Assembly (NCBI GenBank): GCA_947464995.1
Contig: CANHZG010000005.1
Coordinates: forward strand, 1 to 35,674
Reading direction: 5' to 3'
Length of the DNA: 35,674 nucleotides
Source of the DNA: Comamonadaceae bacterium
GTDB lineage: Bacteria > Pseudomonadota > Gammaproteobacteria > Burkholderiales > Burkholderiaceae_C
The notes under the pieces are model-generated. The model saw nothing but the letters and a program-made list of their open reading frames with translations, was not told the origin of the DNA and ran no database searches. A program made the translations under genes and the position numbers. Below, one piece after another: positions 25,013 to 34,257 of the stretch (positions are counted from its first letter, which is position 1; the number at the start of each line of letters is the position of its first letter).

Positions 25013-27376
25013 TCAGCGCGTGGCGTTGGCGTCGGCCACGGTCAGCGCGGTCATGTTCACGATGCGCCGCACCGTGGTGCTGGCGGTTAGCACGTGCACC
25101 GGCTTGGCTGCTCCCAAGAGCACCGGCCCAATCGCAATATTGCCACCGGCTGCGGTTTTGAGCAGGTTGTAGGCGATGTTGGCCGCGTCGATATTGGGCA
25201 TGACTAGCAGGTTGGCGTCGCCGTGCAGCGTGCTATGGGGCATCAGCGCAGTGCGGGCGTGGCTGTCCAGGGCCAAGTCGCCATGCATCTCACCGTCGAC
25301 TTCGAGCCAAGGAGCGTCTTTTTGGAGGATAAGCAGCGTCTCGCGCATTTTGACCGCGCTGGGCTCGTTGCTGCTGCCAAAGTTGGAGTGGCTCAGCAGC
25401 GCGGCTTTGGGCTCAATGCCAAAACGCAGCATTTCTTCGGCTGCCATTACCGTGATGCGCGCCAGTTCGCGGGCGGTGGGGTCGTAGTTGACATGGGTGT
25501 CGACCACAAACACCTGGCGCCCGGGCAGCATCAGCCCGTTCATGCAGGCATAAATGGGCACGTCCTGGCTGCTGCCCGCAGGCGCCGAGTGGCGCTTGCC
25601 GATCACCTGGTCGATGTAGTTGAGGTGTAGCGCGGTGGTGCCCCAGGTGCCGCAGATCAGGCCGTCGACGTCGCCTTTGTGCAGCAGCATGGCGCCAATC
25701 AGTGTCAGACGCCGGCGCATTTCAATTTTGGCTACTTGCACGGTCACACCTTTGCGCTCACCCATGCGGTGGTAGGTTTGCCAGAAGTCGCGGTAGCGGT
25801 GGTCTTGCTCCACATTGACCACGGCGTAGTCCTGTCCCTGGCGCAGGCGCAGGCCAAATTTGGCGATGCGCTCGGCAATCACCGTCGGGCGGCCGATTAG
25901 CGTGGGCATGGCCAGGCCTTCGTCGACCACGATCTGGATGGCGCGCAGCACGCGCTCGTCCTCGCCCTCGGCAAAGGCCACGCGTTTTTTGAGCGCGTTC
26001 TTGGCCATGGTGAAGATTGGCCGCATGGTGGTGCCCGAAGCGTAGACAAAGCTTTGCAGCTGCTCGCGGTAGGCGTCCATGTCAGCAATCGGGCGCAGCG
26101 CCACGCCACTGTCAAACGCAGCCTGGGCCACGGCCGGGGCGATTTTCATCATCAGGCGCGGATCGAAAGGCTTGGGGATCAGGTATTCCGGGCCAAAAGC
26201 GAGTTGCTCGCCGGCGTAGGCCGCAGCCACCACGTCGCTTTGTTCGGCCTGGGCCAGTTCAGCAATCGCGTGGACGGCGGCGATTTCCATCTCGATGGTG
26301 ATGGTGGAGGCGCCGGCGTCGAGCGCGCCGCGGAAGATGTAAGGGAAGCACAGGACGTTGTTGACCTGGTTGTGAAAGTCGCTACGCCCGGTGGCCATGA
26401 TGGCATCGTCTCGCACCGCTTTCACTTCATCGGGCAATATTTCAGGCGTGGGGTTGGCCAGCGCAAAGATCAGCGGCTTGGCCGCCATGCTCTTGACCAT
26501 GTCTTGTTTGAGCACGCCGCCGGCGGAGAGGCCCAGAAACACATCTGCCCCGGCAATGATTTCGCGCAGCGTGCGGGCATCGGTCTTTTGGGCGAAAAAC
26601 TCCTTGTCGGCGTCCATCAGCTCGGTGCGGCCCTCGTAGACCACACCAGCGAGATCGGTCACATATATGTTCTCACGTGGAATGCCCAGTTTGACCAGCA
26701 GGCCCAGGCAGGCCAGCGCCGCAGCACCGGCGCCGGAGGTGACTAGCTTGATCTTTTGAGGGTCTTTGCCTACCACTTTGAGGCCATTGAGAAGCGCCGC
26801 GCCTACCACTATGGCCGTGCCGTGCTGGTCGTCGTGGAACACCGGAATCTTCATGCGCTCGCGCAGTTTGCGCTCCACATAAAAACAATCGGGCGCTTTG
26901 ATGTCTTCAAGGTTGATGCCGCCAAAGGTTGGCTCCAGCGAGGCAATGATGTCGACCAGCTTGTCCAGATCGTGTTTTTCGTTGATCTCGATGTCGAACA
27001 CGTCAATACCGGCAAACTTTTTGAACAAAACCCCTTTGCCCTCCATCACCGGTTTGGCCGCCAGCGGGCCGATGTCGCCCAGGCCCAGCACGGCGGTACC
27101 GTTGGTGATGACCGCCACCAGGTTGCCCCGGCTGGTGTACTTGAACGCGTTGTTGGGGTCTTTGACGATCTCCTCGCAGGGTGCGGCCACGCCAGGCGAA
27201 TACGCCAGCGCCAGGTCGTGTTGGTTGAGCAGCTGTTTGGTTGCGGCGATCGAGATTTTTCCGGGGGTCGGAAATTGGTGGTATTCCAGCGCTGCCAGGC
27301 GCAACTGCGCGCGCTGCTCTTGTGCAGCTTGATCGTGGGTTGCAGAACTGGGGGTCGGGAGGGAGTCGTTTGCCAT
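25013..27376 (-). CDS. maeB: NADP-dependent malic enzyme (MaeB type, with phosphotransacetylase-like domain)
   Basis: Protein of 787 residues that oxidatively decarboxylates malate to pyruvate with formation of NADPH. Malic-enzyme N-domain at about residues 30-165 ([48 protein letters not shown]). NAD(P)-binding domain at about 170-400 ([38 protein letters not shown]). A phosphotransacetylase-like C-terminal domain from about 440 ([17 protein letters not shown]) to the end, regulatory in the family. Length and architecture match E. coli MaeB (about 760 aa). It starts 101 bp downstream of the rubredoxin reductase on the same strand, so read-through is possible. Confidence 0.96.
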   Translation of the reverse strand: MANDSLPTPSSATHDQAAQEQRAQLRLAALEYHQFPTPGKISIAATKQLLNQHDLALAYSPGVAAPCEEIVKDPNNAFKYTSRGNLVAVITNGTAVLGLGDIGPLAAKPVMEGKGVLFKKFAGIDVFDIEINEKHDLDKLVDIIASLEPTFGGINLEDIKAPDCFYVERKLRERMKIPVFHDDQHGTAIVVGAALLNGLKVVGKDPQKIKLVTSGAGAAALACLGLLVKLGIPRENIYVTDLAGVVYEGRTELMDADKEFFAQKTDARTLREIIAGADVFLGLSAGGVLKQDMVKSMAAKPLIFALANPTPEILPDEVKAVRDDAIMATGRSDFHNQVNNVLCFPYIFRGALDAGASTITIEMEIAAVHAIAELAQAEQSDVVAAAYAGEQLAFGPEYLIPKPFDPRLMMKIAPAVAQAAFDSGVALRPIADMDAYREQLQSFVYASGTTMRPIFTMAKNALKKRVAFAEGEDERVLRAIQIVVDEGLAMPTLIGRPTVIAERIAKFGLRLRQGQDYAVVNVEQDHRYRDFWQTYHRMGERKGVTVQVAKIEMRRRLTLIGAMLLHKGDVDGLICGTWGTTALHLNYIDQVIGKRHSAPAGSSQDVPIYACMNGLMLPGRQVFVVDTHVNYDPTARELARITVMAAEEMLRFGIEPKAALLSHSNFGSSNEPSAVKMRETLLILQKDAPWLEVDGEMHGDLALDSHARTALMPHSTLHGDANLLVMPNIDAANIAYNLLKTAAGGNIAIGPVLLGAAKPVHVLTASTTVRRIVNMTALTVADANATR

Positions 27377-27477
27377 CGTGCATCCTTGTGCGCTGTGGCG
27401 GATCGGGCAAAAAAAGCCGTTTTCCGCTCAGCTGCTGAGGGCGCCGATTGTAGTGCGGGGGCTTTTTTCGCCCCTCG

Positions 27478-28698
27478 TTAAAGCACTGTGGCCTTGGCCA
27501 GTTCCATGCGTCTCGTGGTTTGCCCGCCGGTGAGCACAAAGCCACGCTGCTGACCGGCCGGATCCATAAATCGCCAGACGCCACCACCCTGCGCGGCGGC
27601 CGTGTCCAATGCGTCGGCCACCCAGGCACCGGCCTGCGCCGGATGGGGCGCAGCCACCACGGTAGGCAGCGCCGGGGTTTTGATGGACACCGGCATCAAT
27701 GGAAACACCAGGGCGGTGGGCGTGCCCGTCAGCGTGGCGGCTAGCGCGCGCGCGGCGTTCATGATGGGCATGACGTAAGGCAGGGTGCGCGCACCGGCGC
27801 TGGCATATTGGGCGCAGTCGCCTAAGGCAAAAACGTATGGAGCACTGGTCTGCAGTAGATCGTTCACCACCACGCCGCGCTCGCAAGCAATATCCGCCGC
27901 GCTGGCAAGCGCAGTGTCGGCGCGCAAACCGACGGCGCTGAGCACCAGATCGGCGCCCACCACCTCGCCGCTGGACAGCGTGACTGCAAGCGGCGGCGAG
28001 CCATTTGCCCGGTTAACCGCGTCGACCGTGGCGCCAAAGTGCCACACCGCGCCTAGCGCGTGTAAGGCCGCGCCAAGTTGATCCCCTGCGGCGGCGGGCA
28101 ACAAGGCGGCCAAGGGGCGCTCGGTCGGGTCGACTACGTGCACGCGGTAGCCGCCCAGCAGCAAGTCATTGGCAAATTCGCAGCCGATCAGGCCCGCGCC
28201 CATGATCAGCACGGTTTTTGGGGCAGCGCCCAGGGTGCGTTGAAAGTGCGCCAGATCGGTGAGCTGGTTGATGGACTGCACGTCGGCGCTGGCGTCTCCT
28301 TGCAGGCCGATGCGGATCGGGTGCGCGCCCGTGGCTAGCACCAGTTGGGCGTAGGGCTGGGTATGGGTGGCGCCGTCAGCGGCGCTAAGCGTCAGGGTTT
28401 GCGCTTGGGTGTCGATGCTGCGCACCTGGCTGTGGGCGCGCAGCGTGACGTTCAGCGTCTCGGCCATTTTGGCCGCTGGCGTGGTGACCAACTGGTCCGC
28501 GCTGCGCTTTTGCGCGCAGGCGTTGGACAGCGTGGGTTTGGCGTAAAAGTCACCGCCGTCGGCCGTGATCAGCACGATGGGCGTGCTGGTGTCGAGCTTG
28601 CGAAACTCGCGGGCCGTCGTCCAACCCGCCAAGCCGGCGCCAATGATGACCAGGGCACCCGCGTCTTGCGCTGCGTGGGGGTTGGACGCGGCGCTCAT
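27478..28698 (-). CDS. Rubredoxin-NAD(+) reductase (FAD-dependent)
   Basis: Flavoprotein of 406 residues passing electrons from NAD(P)H to rubredoxin. FAD-binding GAGLAGWTTAREFRKLD near residue 20, NAD(P)-binding GAGLIGCEFANDLLLGGYRV near 168, and the FAD-contacting ALGDCAQYA near 293, as in RubB/AlkT and NorW-type reductases. The C-terminal part is that of the rubredoxin-reductase branch. The ATG directly abuts the rubredoxin stop codon (TGA then ATG), indicating tight coupling with rubredoxin as its partner. Pathway by context: peroxide detoxification with the upstream rubrerythrin; an alkane hydroxylase role is less likely, as no alkB is seen. Confidence 0.9.
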   Translation of the reverse strand: MSAASNPHAAQDAGALVIIGAGLAGWTTAREFRKLDTSTPIVLITADGGDFYAKPTLSNACAQKRSADQLVTTPAAKMAETLNVTLRAHSQVRSIDTQAQTLTLSAADGATHTQPYAQLVLATGAHPIRIGLQGDASADVQSINQLTDLAHFQRTLGAAPKTVLIMGAGLIGCEFANDLLLGGYRVHVVDPTERPLAALLPAAAGDQLGAALHALGAVWHFGATVDAVNRANGSPPLAVTLSSGEVVGADLVLSAVGLRADTALASAADIACERGVVVNDLLQTSAPYVFALGDCAQYASAGARTLPYVMPIMNAARALAATLTGTPTALVFPLMPVSIKTPALPTVVAAPHPAQAGAWVADALDTAAAQGGGVWRFMDPAGQQRGFVLTGGQTTRRMELAKATVL

Positions 28699-28863
28699 TC
28701 AGATCGCCACGACTTCAAAATCGGCCTTGGCTACGCCGCAGTCCGGGCAGGCCCAGGTCTCGGGCACATCGGCCCAATGGGTTCCGGGGGCGATGCCGTC
28801 TTCGGGGCGGCCAGCGGCCTCGTCATATACAAAGCCACACACGATGCAGATATAGGTTTTCAT
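28699..28863 (-). CDS. Rubredoxin
   Basis: Small iron protein of 54 residues, the normal rubredoxin length. The two iron-binding loops are CIVCGF (residues 6-9 pair) and CPDCGV (near 39-42), with the conserved [16 protein letters not shown] and [11 protein letters not shown] between them. It carries single electrons between the reductase encoded directly downstream and a terminal acceptor, here probably the rubrerythrin encoded upstream. Start chosen at ATG 28863 ([10 protein letters not shown]); the open frame further upstream lacks similarity. Sits 57 bp after rubrerythrin. Confidence 0.95.
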   Translation of the reverse strand: MKTYICIVCGFVYDEAAGRPEDGIAPGTHWADVPETWACPDCGVAKADFEVVAI

Positions 28864-28920
28864 GGGTTGTCTCTTAAAAAAAAGAAGTGAATAAAAGTTT
28901 GCTTGGTGCAAAGGTACAAA

Positions 28921-29436
28921 TTAGTTGGCTGCGACTGTATCCAGAACCGACTGGTAGTGCTTGGCGTGGCGCTCTTCGACCTTGGCCAGTGCGGCAAAAC
29001 GCTTTTGCGCCTTGTCCAGCGTGGCTTTCAGGGCGGCAGCAGCGTCCAACGCGGCCTGGAAGGCCTGGGCGTGCTCTTTGCTCTCCGAAATTTGTTCGTC
29101 GATTTCAGCTACGGCAGCAGCGTTGCCCTCTGCCTCGGCGGTTTTGCGAAAGCCGGGGTACATCTCGGTGTATTCGTAGGTTTCGCCGTCGATGGCAATT
29201 TGCAAGGCCTTGGCCGGCGTCATGCTGGCTCTGGGGTAGAGCAAGTCCAGGTGGCCAAAGGCGTGCATCACTTCCTGCGCTGCGGTCTCTTCAAAAGTGC
29301 GGGCCGTCAGTTCGTCGCCCATTTCACGGGCCAGTTTGGCGAAATAGCGGTATTTGATGTGCGCCATCGACTCGCCAGCAAAGGCGGATTCGAGGTTGGC
29401 GATGGTCTTGATCTCGGGGCGGCTTGGGGTGCTCAT
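28921..29436 (-). CDS. Rubrerythrin family protein lacking its own rubredoxin domain
   Basis: Ferritin-like di-iron protein of 171 residues. The di-iron ligands of the four-helix bundle are visible: ESAFAGESMAHIKY (helix A), FEETAAQEVMHAFGH (ExxH, helix B), YEYTEMYPGF and EERHAKHY (ExxH, last helix). Rubrerythrins reduce hydrogen peroxide. Classical ones end in a fused rubredoxin domain; this one ends after the di-iron part, and a free rubredoxin gene follows. GGAG lies 8 nt upstream of the ATG. First gene of a likely rubrerythrin-rubredoxin-reductase operon. Confidence 0.9.
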   Translation of the reverse strand: MSTPSRPEIKTIANLESAFAGESMAHIKYRYFAKLAREMGDELTARTFEETAAQEVMHAFGHLDLLYPRASMTPAKALQIAIDGETYEYTEMYPGFRKTAEAEGNAAAVAEIDEQISESKEHAQAFQAALDAAAALKATLDKAQKRFAALAKVEERHAKHYQSVLDTVAAN

Positions 29437-29524
29437 GGTCTTTACTCCGTTAGGTGATTACAAACTGCCAGTTGATGGTTTTCAATCGGCATGGACGAAA
29501 TCATAGGATTAATCTATTAACAAA

Positions 29525-29569
29525 GCCAATTGCAAATGGCTAATGCCTTGATAGGCAAGTCGCTTGCCT
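29525..29569 (-). terminator. Tandem hairpins after the TonB receptor gene (terminator-like)
   Basis: AGGCAAG/CTTGCCT (29553-29569) is a perfect 7-bp stem with a 3-nt loop, 8 nt past the receptor stop. A second smaller stem AGCCA/TGGCT lies next to it (about 29524-29541). No T-run follows, so termination is only suggested. Confidence 0.35.
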
Positions 29570-29577
29570 TGTCCGCC

Positions 29578-31902
29578 TTAGAGCTTGAGTTCGAGTTTGG
29601 CCTGTAGGTTGGTCGCCGTGGGCGCCGTGCTCAGCGTGGTGTCGCGTAGCGACTGGCCTGCGCTGTTGCTGCTGAGCAGCCGGGTGCCGCTGAGGTAGTT
29701 GCGCGCAGTCAGGTTGCTCGCGCTCAGGCGCAGCTGGGCGCGCGGGCTCCAGATCCACAGCACCGAGGCGTCGGCCACCAGTTTGTCGCTTTGAAACACC
29801 TGGTCCGTGGCGTTGACTTGCGTCGTGTAGCCCGGTGTGTAAGCCAGGTTAGAGCTCAGTCTGAGCGGCCAACCACGCACTGCATAGTCGGCGCCCAGGT
29901 TGGCGGTGCCGTCGGGCTGCTGGTCGATGCGGTTGTAGGGCCCCGGCACGCCGTCCACACTGGAGCGAAACAGGCTCAGGTTGGTGCGCAGGTCTACGGC
30001 CGGCGCCTGGGGCAGCCATTCGCTTAGGCGCAGCTTGGCTTCGAGTTCCAGGCCTTGGCTGGTGGCGTTGCCCACGTTTTGCATGCGCGAGACCCAGCGC
30101 TGCACGTCGGACCAGGACACGGTCTCCAGGGCGGTCTGGCTGCGCATGGTGTTGCTGATCTGGCGCACAAATACATTGGCGCTTAGCAAGCCGCCTTTGG
30201 GGAGGTAGTGCTCAAACGCCAGGTCCACGCCCACGGCCAGTTCGGGCAGCAGCTTGGGGTTGCCCGCCGTGTCGGGCTGCAGCACCGTGTTGCTGCCGCT
30301 GGGGTAGGTGGTGTTCAGGGTGGGGCGGGCAATCAGGTTGCCCAGGCTGGGCGCGCGGTAGCTGCGCGTCAGGCTCAGGCGCCACTGGTCTTTGACCGCC
30401 AGGTCGGGCCTCCACACCGCGTGCAACAAGGGCGTGAGTACCTCGCTCTGGTTGCTGACCTGCTCCGCTCCCACGGCGGTGCTGCCCACCGTGCGAATAC
30501 CTTCCCAGCGCAGGCCTGCATGCGCCGCCCAGTGCGGGTCGATCTCCCACTCGTCTTGGCTGTACACGGCCAGGCGCTGGTTGCTGGCCAGCAGATTGCC
30601 GTCGTAGTCGCTCAAAGGGCTTTGGCCGTTTTGCAGTGTGCTGGCGCTCTCGTTGCGTTGGTTGGATTCGATCTCTACTCCGCTGACCAGGCTGTGTTTG
30701 TCGGCAATCGACTGGGTCAGCTTGGCGCTGCCCGACAGTGTGGTGTCTTGCTGGTCGGACTGCTGCGACAGCAGGCTGGCCGCGCTGGCTACGCCTGCCG
30801 TGCTGCCGCCGCTGTTAGCGCTTTGTGACTCGTAATGCCATTGGCCCTGCCCGAGGCTGGCGCTAAGCAGCAGCTTGGAGCCGCCCTCCAGCGTGCGCGC
30901 CCACGTGCCCGCCGAGCGCAGCAGCTGGAAACGGCTGGCGCTGCTGCCCAAGCTGCTGGCGTAGGGCAGGTCGCCACCCGTTTGGGACAGCAGGCTGCTG
31001 GACTGGCCCGTGCCCTGCGACACGATCAGCATGGGCGAGAGCGTGAAGGCGTCGCCCGCAGCGCTGTTCCATTGCAGCCGCCCATTGGCGTGCAGCATAT
31101 TGCGCTGGCTGCTGGCGCTGGTGGTTTCAGCCAGGTTTTGCAGCGCGCCGGTATCCAGGTTTTCGCTTGTGGTGGATTTGTTTTGGTCGTTGTTGCGCTC
31201 GCTGTGCATCACCGAGACCGACACGTTGTAAACCACCCCGTCCACGCTGTCGTTGCGCGACCAGGATGCGCCTGGCGTGGCGCGTCCGTTTTCCACGCCC
31301 ACGCCCGCCGTAGCGTTGTTCAATGTCTTGGTGTAGCCGCCGCGCGTAACGATGTTGATGGTGCCGGCAATGGCGCGGGCGCCCGTCTCGGCCGTTGGCG
31401 CACGAAAGATCTCGATGCGTTCTACCTGCTCGGGTGCAATATCGTCGGTGGAAAAGCCGCGCGCCGCCGGTTCGCCGTCGATCAAGATTTGCGTGTAGCC
31501 GCTGCCCATGCCGCGCATGCGTGGCGCGCCGCCATGGCCGGGGCGCCCGCTGGTGGTCACACCGGGCAGGCGTTTGAACAATTCGCCCAGGGTGGAGTCC
31601 CCATAGCGCTCAATCTCTTCGCGCCCAACCACGATCTTGGCCGCCGTGGACTGGCGCCGCTCCTCAGTCTCGCGGTTGGCGCGGATTTCCACCGGTTTGA
31701 GCGCGTTGGCGTCGGCGGGCTCTGGTACTGAGGCGGTAGATGGTGATGGAGTGGGAGTCGGAGTCGGAGTTGGCGCTGGGTTGTCCGTGGCGGAATGGGG
31801 CGCTGTTGGCGCGCCCGCTTCTTGCGCGTGCAAAGCGCCAGCAGCCAGACCGAGCGCCAGAACAGCCGCGCCAAAGCGCCGAAGTTGGGAAATGAATTTC
31901 AT
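29578..31902 (-). CDS. TonB-dependent outer-membrane receptor
   Basis: Protein of 774 residues with a signal peptide (FGAAVLALGLAAGALHA, cleavage before QEAG). A proline/threonine repeat (PTPTPTPTPS, about residues 44-55) links to a TonB-box-like start (KPVEIRANRE). The plug domain follows: GDSTLGELFKRLPGV, GSGYTQILIDGEPAARG and IERIEIFRAP-like VERIEIFRAPTAET, then AIAGTINIVTR. The rest is a 22-strand-type beta-barrel rich in S, N and Q. The last residue is Leu (LELKL), not the usual aromatic. No TonB, ExbB, ExbD or substrate gene lies beside it and no Fur or B12-riboswitch motif was recognised, so the ligand (siderophore, other chelate, or carbohydrate) is unknown. Confidence 0.92.
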   Translation of the reverse strand: MKFISQLRRFGAAVLALGLAAGALHAQEAGAPTAPHSATDNPAPTPTPTPTPSPSTASVPEPADANALKPVEIRANRETEERRQSTAAKIVVGREEIERYGDSTLGELFKRLPGVTTSGRPGHGGAPRMRGMGSGYTQILIDGEPAARGFSTDDIAPEQVERIEIFRAPTAETGARAIAGTINIVTRGGYTKTLNNATAGVGVENGRATPGASWSRNDSVDGVVYNVSVSVMHSERNNDQNKSTTSENLDTGALQNLAETTSASSQRNMLHANGRLQWNSAAGDAFTLSPMLIVSQGTGQSSSLLSQTGGDLPYASSLGSSASRFQLLRSAGTWARTLEGGSKLLLSASLGQGQWHYESQSANSGGSTAGVASAASLLSQQSDQQDTTLSGSAKLTQSIADKHSLVSGVEIESNQRNESASTLQNGQSPLSDYDGNLLASNQRLAVYSQDEWEIDPHWAAHAGLRWEGIRTVGSTAVGAEQVSNQSEVLTPLLHAVWRPDLAVKDQWRLSLTRSYRAPSLGNLIARPTLNTTYPSGSNTVLQPDTAGNPKLLPELAVGVDLAFEHYLPKGGLLSANVFVRQISNTMRSQTALETVSWSDVQRWVSRMQNVGNATSQGLELEAKLRLSEWLPQAPAVDLRTNLSLFRSSVDGVPGPYNRIDQQPDGTANLGADYAVRGWPLRLSSNLAYTPGYTTQVNATDQVFQSDKLVADASVLWIWSPRAQLRLSASNLTARNYLSGTRLLSSNSAGQSLRDTTLSTAPTATNLQAKLELKL
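31748..31771. repeat. Hexanucleotide tandem repeat (GGAGTN x4) within the TonB receptor gene
   Basis: Four consecutive hexamers GGAGTG, GGAGTC, GGAGTC, GGAGTT on the plus strand encode the Pro-Thr repeat on the minus strand. Gain or loss of a unit would keep the frame and change linker length. Confidence 0.75.
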
Positions 31903-32025
31903 AATTCAGGCAGAAATACGCCAACGGTAACCGCAACTTGTAAAGCCCTGGTGACGGCCAGGGTGCGCAAGCGCATGCTTGGCACACTATCGACCAGCGG
32001 CATCGGGTGGTCTGTCTTCCTTTGT

Positions 32026-32056
32026 AGGGGCAGCGCCAGGCGCTCCTGTCACCCCT
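32026..32056 (-). terminator. Hairpin at the pepP stop codon (terminator-like)
   Basis: An outer stem AGGGG/CCCCT and an inner stem AGCGC/GCGCT form a nested inverted repeat overlapping the pepP stop. No T-run. It would separate pepP from the TonB receptor transcript. The remaining 31903-32025 holds a small CCCTGG/CCAGGG hairpin (31946-31963) and nothing recognised. Confidence 0.3.
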
Positions 32057-33455
32057 AGCCGCGCATCAGCGCCTCAATCGCATCCACCTCCACCGGCACG
32101 CCCCGGCTGATCAGCTCGCAACCGGTGTCGGTGACGATGGCGTCGTCCTCGATGCGGATGCCAATGCCGTGGAACTGCTCGGGCACGCCGGGCGCGGGGC
32201 GCACGTAAATGCCGGGCTCAATCGTCAGCACCATGCCCGAGCGCAGCACGCGCGCAGGGCGGTTGACAATCGTCTGGCCAGTCAGCGCGTCGCGCCGGGT
32301 GGTGGCCTGGCCGATTTCGCTGGGCTCGGTGTAGGCGCCGCAGTCGTGCACATCCATGCCCAGCCAGTGGCCGGTGCGGTGCATATAAAACGCAAAGTAA
32401 GCGCGCTTCTCGATCACGTCTTGCAGGTTGCCCACCTGGTTGGCGTCCAGCAGCCCCAGGTCCAGCATGCCTTGCGCCAGCACCTTGACGGTGGCCTCAT
32501 GCGGGTCAGTAAAGCGCGCACCAGCATGGGTGGCATTGACGGCGGCCTGTTGCGAGGCCAGCACCAGCTCGTAGAGCGCGCGCTGCGGCCCGCTGAACTT
32601 GCCGTTGGCCGGAAACGTGCGGGTGATGTCGGAGGCATAGCCGTCGAGTTCGCAACCGGCGTCAATCAGCACCAACTCGCCGTCGCGCACCAGCCCGGCG
32701 TCGGCGCGGTAGTGCAGCACGCAGGCGTTCTCGCCAGCAGCAACGATGGAGCCATAGGCCGGGCATTGCGAGCCGCGGCGGCGAAACTCGTGCAGCAGCT
32801 CGGCGTCCAGGTGGTATTCGCGCACCTCTTTGCCTTCGCGCAGCATGCGCGCGCTGAGTTGCATGGCGCGGATGTGGCCCCCGGCGCTGATTTGCGCGGC
32901 GCGGCGCATGGTGGCTTGCTCAAAGCTGTCTTTGACCAGGCGCATCTCGTCCAGCGGCTCGCACAGATCGCGCTGCGCCGACGGGCACAGCGTCCCAAAG
33001 CGCACCCGATCGCGCAGCGGCTGCAGCCAGCCGTTCACCCGCGCCTCCAGCCCCTTGTGGGTGGCAAACGGGTACCACACCGTGTCGCAACCGTCCATCA
33101 ACAGCGGCATGCGGGTGTCCAGCTCATCAATGGCATACGCTTCGTCCACGCCCAGCGCGGCCGGCGCGGCCTGTGGCCCCAGGCGAATGCCGTCCCAGGT
33201 TTCGCGCTCCAGGTCCTTGGGCAGGCAAAACAACACCGTCTTGCCGCTGCCGGTAATCACCAGCCAGGCTTTGGGCTCGGTAAAGCCACTCAGGTAATGG
33301 AAATAGCTGTCAAAGCGGTACAAAAAGTCTGCGTCCCGGTTGCGCTGCTGCTCGGGCGCGGTGGGAATGAGCGCGATGCCGTGGCTGCCCATGTGGGCGG
33401 CCAGGCGGGCGCGGCGGTCATGGTAGTTGGCGTGTGCGGCGGAGTCGGTGTTCAT
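32055..33455 (-). CDS. pepP: Xaa-Pro aminopeptidase (aminopeptidase P)
   Basis: Cytoplasmic manganese-dependent M24 peptidase of 466 residues that releases the N-terminal residue before proline. N-terminal domain at about 10-170 (DADFLYRFDSYFHYLSGF). Metal ligands in the pita-bread domain: two Asp in LIDAGCELDGYASDITRTFP, His in MHRTGHWLGMDVHD, Glu in LTIEPGIYV and Glu in GIGIRIEDD. ATG 33455 overlaps the stop of the upstream nucleotidyltransferase gene as ATGA, implying translational coupling; the longer frame to 33626 lies inside that gene. Length agrees with E. coli PepP (about 440 aa). Confidence 0.95.
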   Translation of the reverse strand: MNTDSAAHANYHDRRARLAAHMGSHGIALIPTAPEQQRNRDADFLYRFDSYFHYLSGFTEPKAWLVITGSGKTVLFCLPKDLERETWDGIRLGPQAAPAALGVDEAYAIDELDTRMPLLMDGCDTVWYPFATHKGLEARVNGWLQPLRDRVRFGTLCPSAQRDLCEPLDEMRLVKDSFEQATMRRAAQISAGGHIRAMQLSARMLREGKEVREYHLDAELLHEFRRRGSQCPAYGSIVAAGENACVLHYRADAGLVRDGELVLIDAGCELDGYASDITRTFPANGKFSGPQRALYELVLASQQAAVNATHAGARFTDPHEATVKVLAQGMLDLGLLDANQVGNLQDVIEKRAYFAFYMHRTGHWLGMDVHDCGAYTEPSEIGQATTRRDALTGQTIVNRPARVLRSGMVLTIEPGIYVRPAPGVPEQFHGIGIRIEDDAIVTDTGCELISRGVPVEVDAIEALMRG

Positions 33456-34249
33456 GGCGTTGGCCTCGGGTCGGAGTTGAGTTGCTGCAGGCGCTCGGGC
33501 GTTCCCACATCGGTCCAGCGGCCAGTGTAGAGGGAGGCCCCCACGGCGCCCGCATCCATGGCCGCGCGCAGCAGTGGCGCAAGCGGCGCTTTCTGGCCCG
33601 TCGGGTTGCCTGCCGGAATGCCGCACCAGGCGGCTTCAAAAAAAGCGCGCCGGTAAAGCGCGATGGTGCTGAATGTGTAGCGCGAGGTCGCGTTTGCAAC
33701 CTTGGGCAGGTTCAGCGCCAGCCCATCGGCGGACAGGCCGAAGTCGCCCCCAGGGTTGTGCGCGGGGTTGGGCACCAGCCAGATATGGGCCAGCCGGCCG
33801 CTGGCGGCAAAAGCCGCCATGGCGGCGAGGTCAAACACAAAGTCGGGTGCAAACACGTCACCCGCTGCCACCCAGAACACGTCGGCCAGGTACGGCAGCG
33901 CGCGAACGATGCCGCCCGCCGTCTCCAAAGCGCCGCCAAAGTCGCGCCCTTCGTGGGAATAGCGCAGCTTCACGCCGGGCTTGGTGGTCTGGGGCGCAGC
34001 AGACAAGGTATCGGCGCGAAAAGCCGGGTCGAAATGGTCGCCAAAGCGCGCCTCCATTTGCTCCCCCAGCCAAGCGGTATTCACCACCACCGCCTCGCAG
34101 CCCGCGCGCGCCAGCGCTTCCAGGTGCCATTGCAGCAGCGGTTTGCCGCGTACCTGCAGCAGCGGCTTGGGGCAGGTGTCGGTCAGCGGGCGCATGCGCT
34201 CGCCGCGGCCAGCGGCCAGCAAAAGAGCGGTAGCCGGGCGCTGCGCCAT
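33452..34249 (-). CDS. murU: Nucleotidyltransferase, MurU-like (N-acetylmuramate-1-phosphate uridylyltransferase)
   Basis: Sugar-1-phosphate nucleotidyltransferase of 265 residues. ATALLLAAGRGERMRPLTD and CPKPLLQVRGKPLL are the nucleotide-binding signature; VVVNTAWLGEQME and VAAGDVFAPDFVFD follow as in MurU of the Pseudomonas peptidoglycan recycling route, where it makes UDP-MurNAc. Its usual partner AmgK is not in the window on the downstream side, so the name is tentative. Start at ATG 34249; an upstream in-frame TTG (34255) is unlikely. It follows the OYE gene by 8 bp and overlaps pepP by 4. Confidence 0.75.
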   Translation of the reverse strand: MAQRPATALLLAAGRGERMRPLTDTCPKPLLQVRGKPLLQWHLEALARAGCEAVVVNTAWLGEQMEARFGDHFDPAFRADTLSAAPQTTKPGVKLRYSHEGRDFGGALETAGGIVRALPYLADVFWVAAGDVFAPDFVFDLAAMAAFAASGRLAHIWLVPNPAHNPGGDFGLSADGLALNLPKVANATSRYTFSTIALYRRAFFEAAWCGIPAGNPTGQKAPLAPLLRAAMDAGAVGASLYTGRWTDVGTPERLQQLNSDPRPTP

Positions 34250-34257
34250 GGGCAAGC

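Noticed and set aside
31903-32054. Cobalamin riboswitch or Fur box upstream of the TonB receptor
   Set aside because: The B12-box and the conserved GCCACTG core were not found, nor a GATAATGATAATCATTATC-like site.
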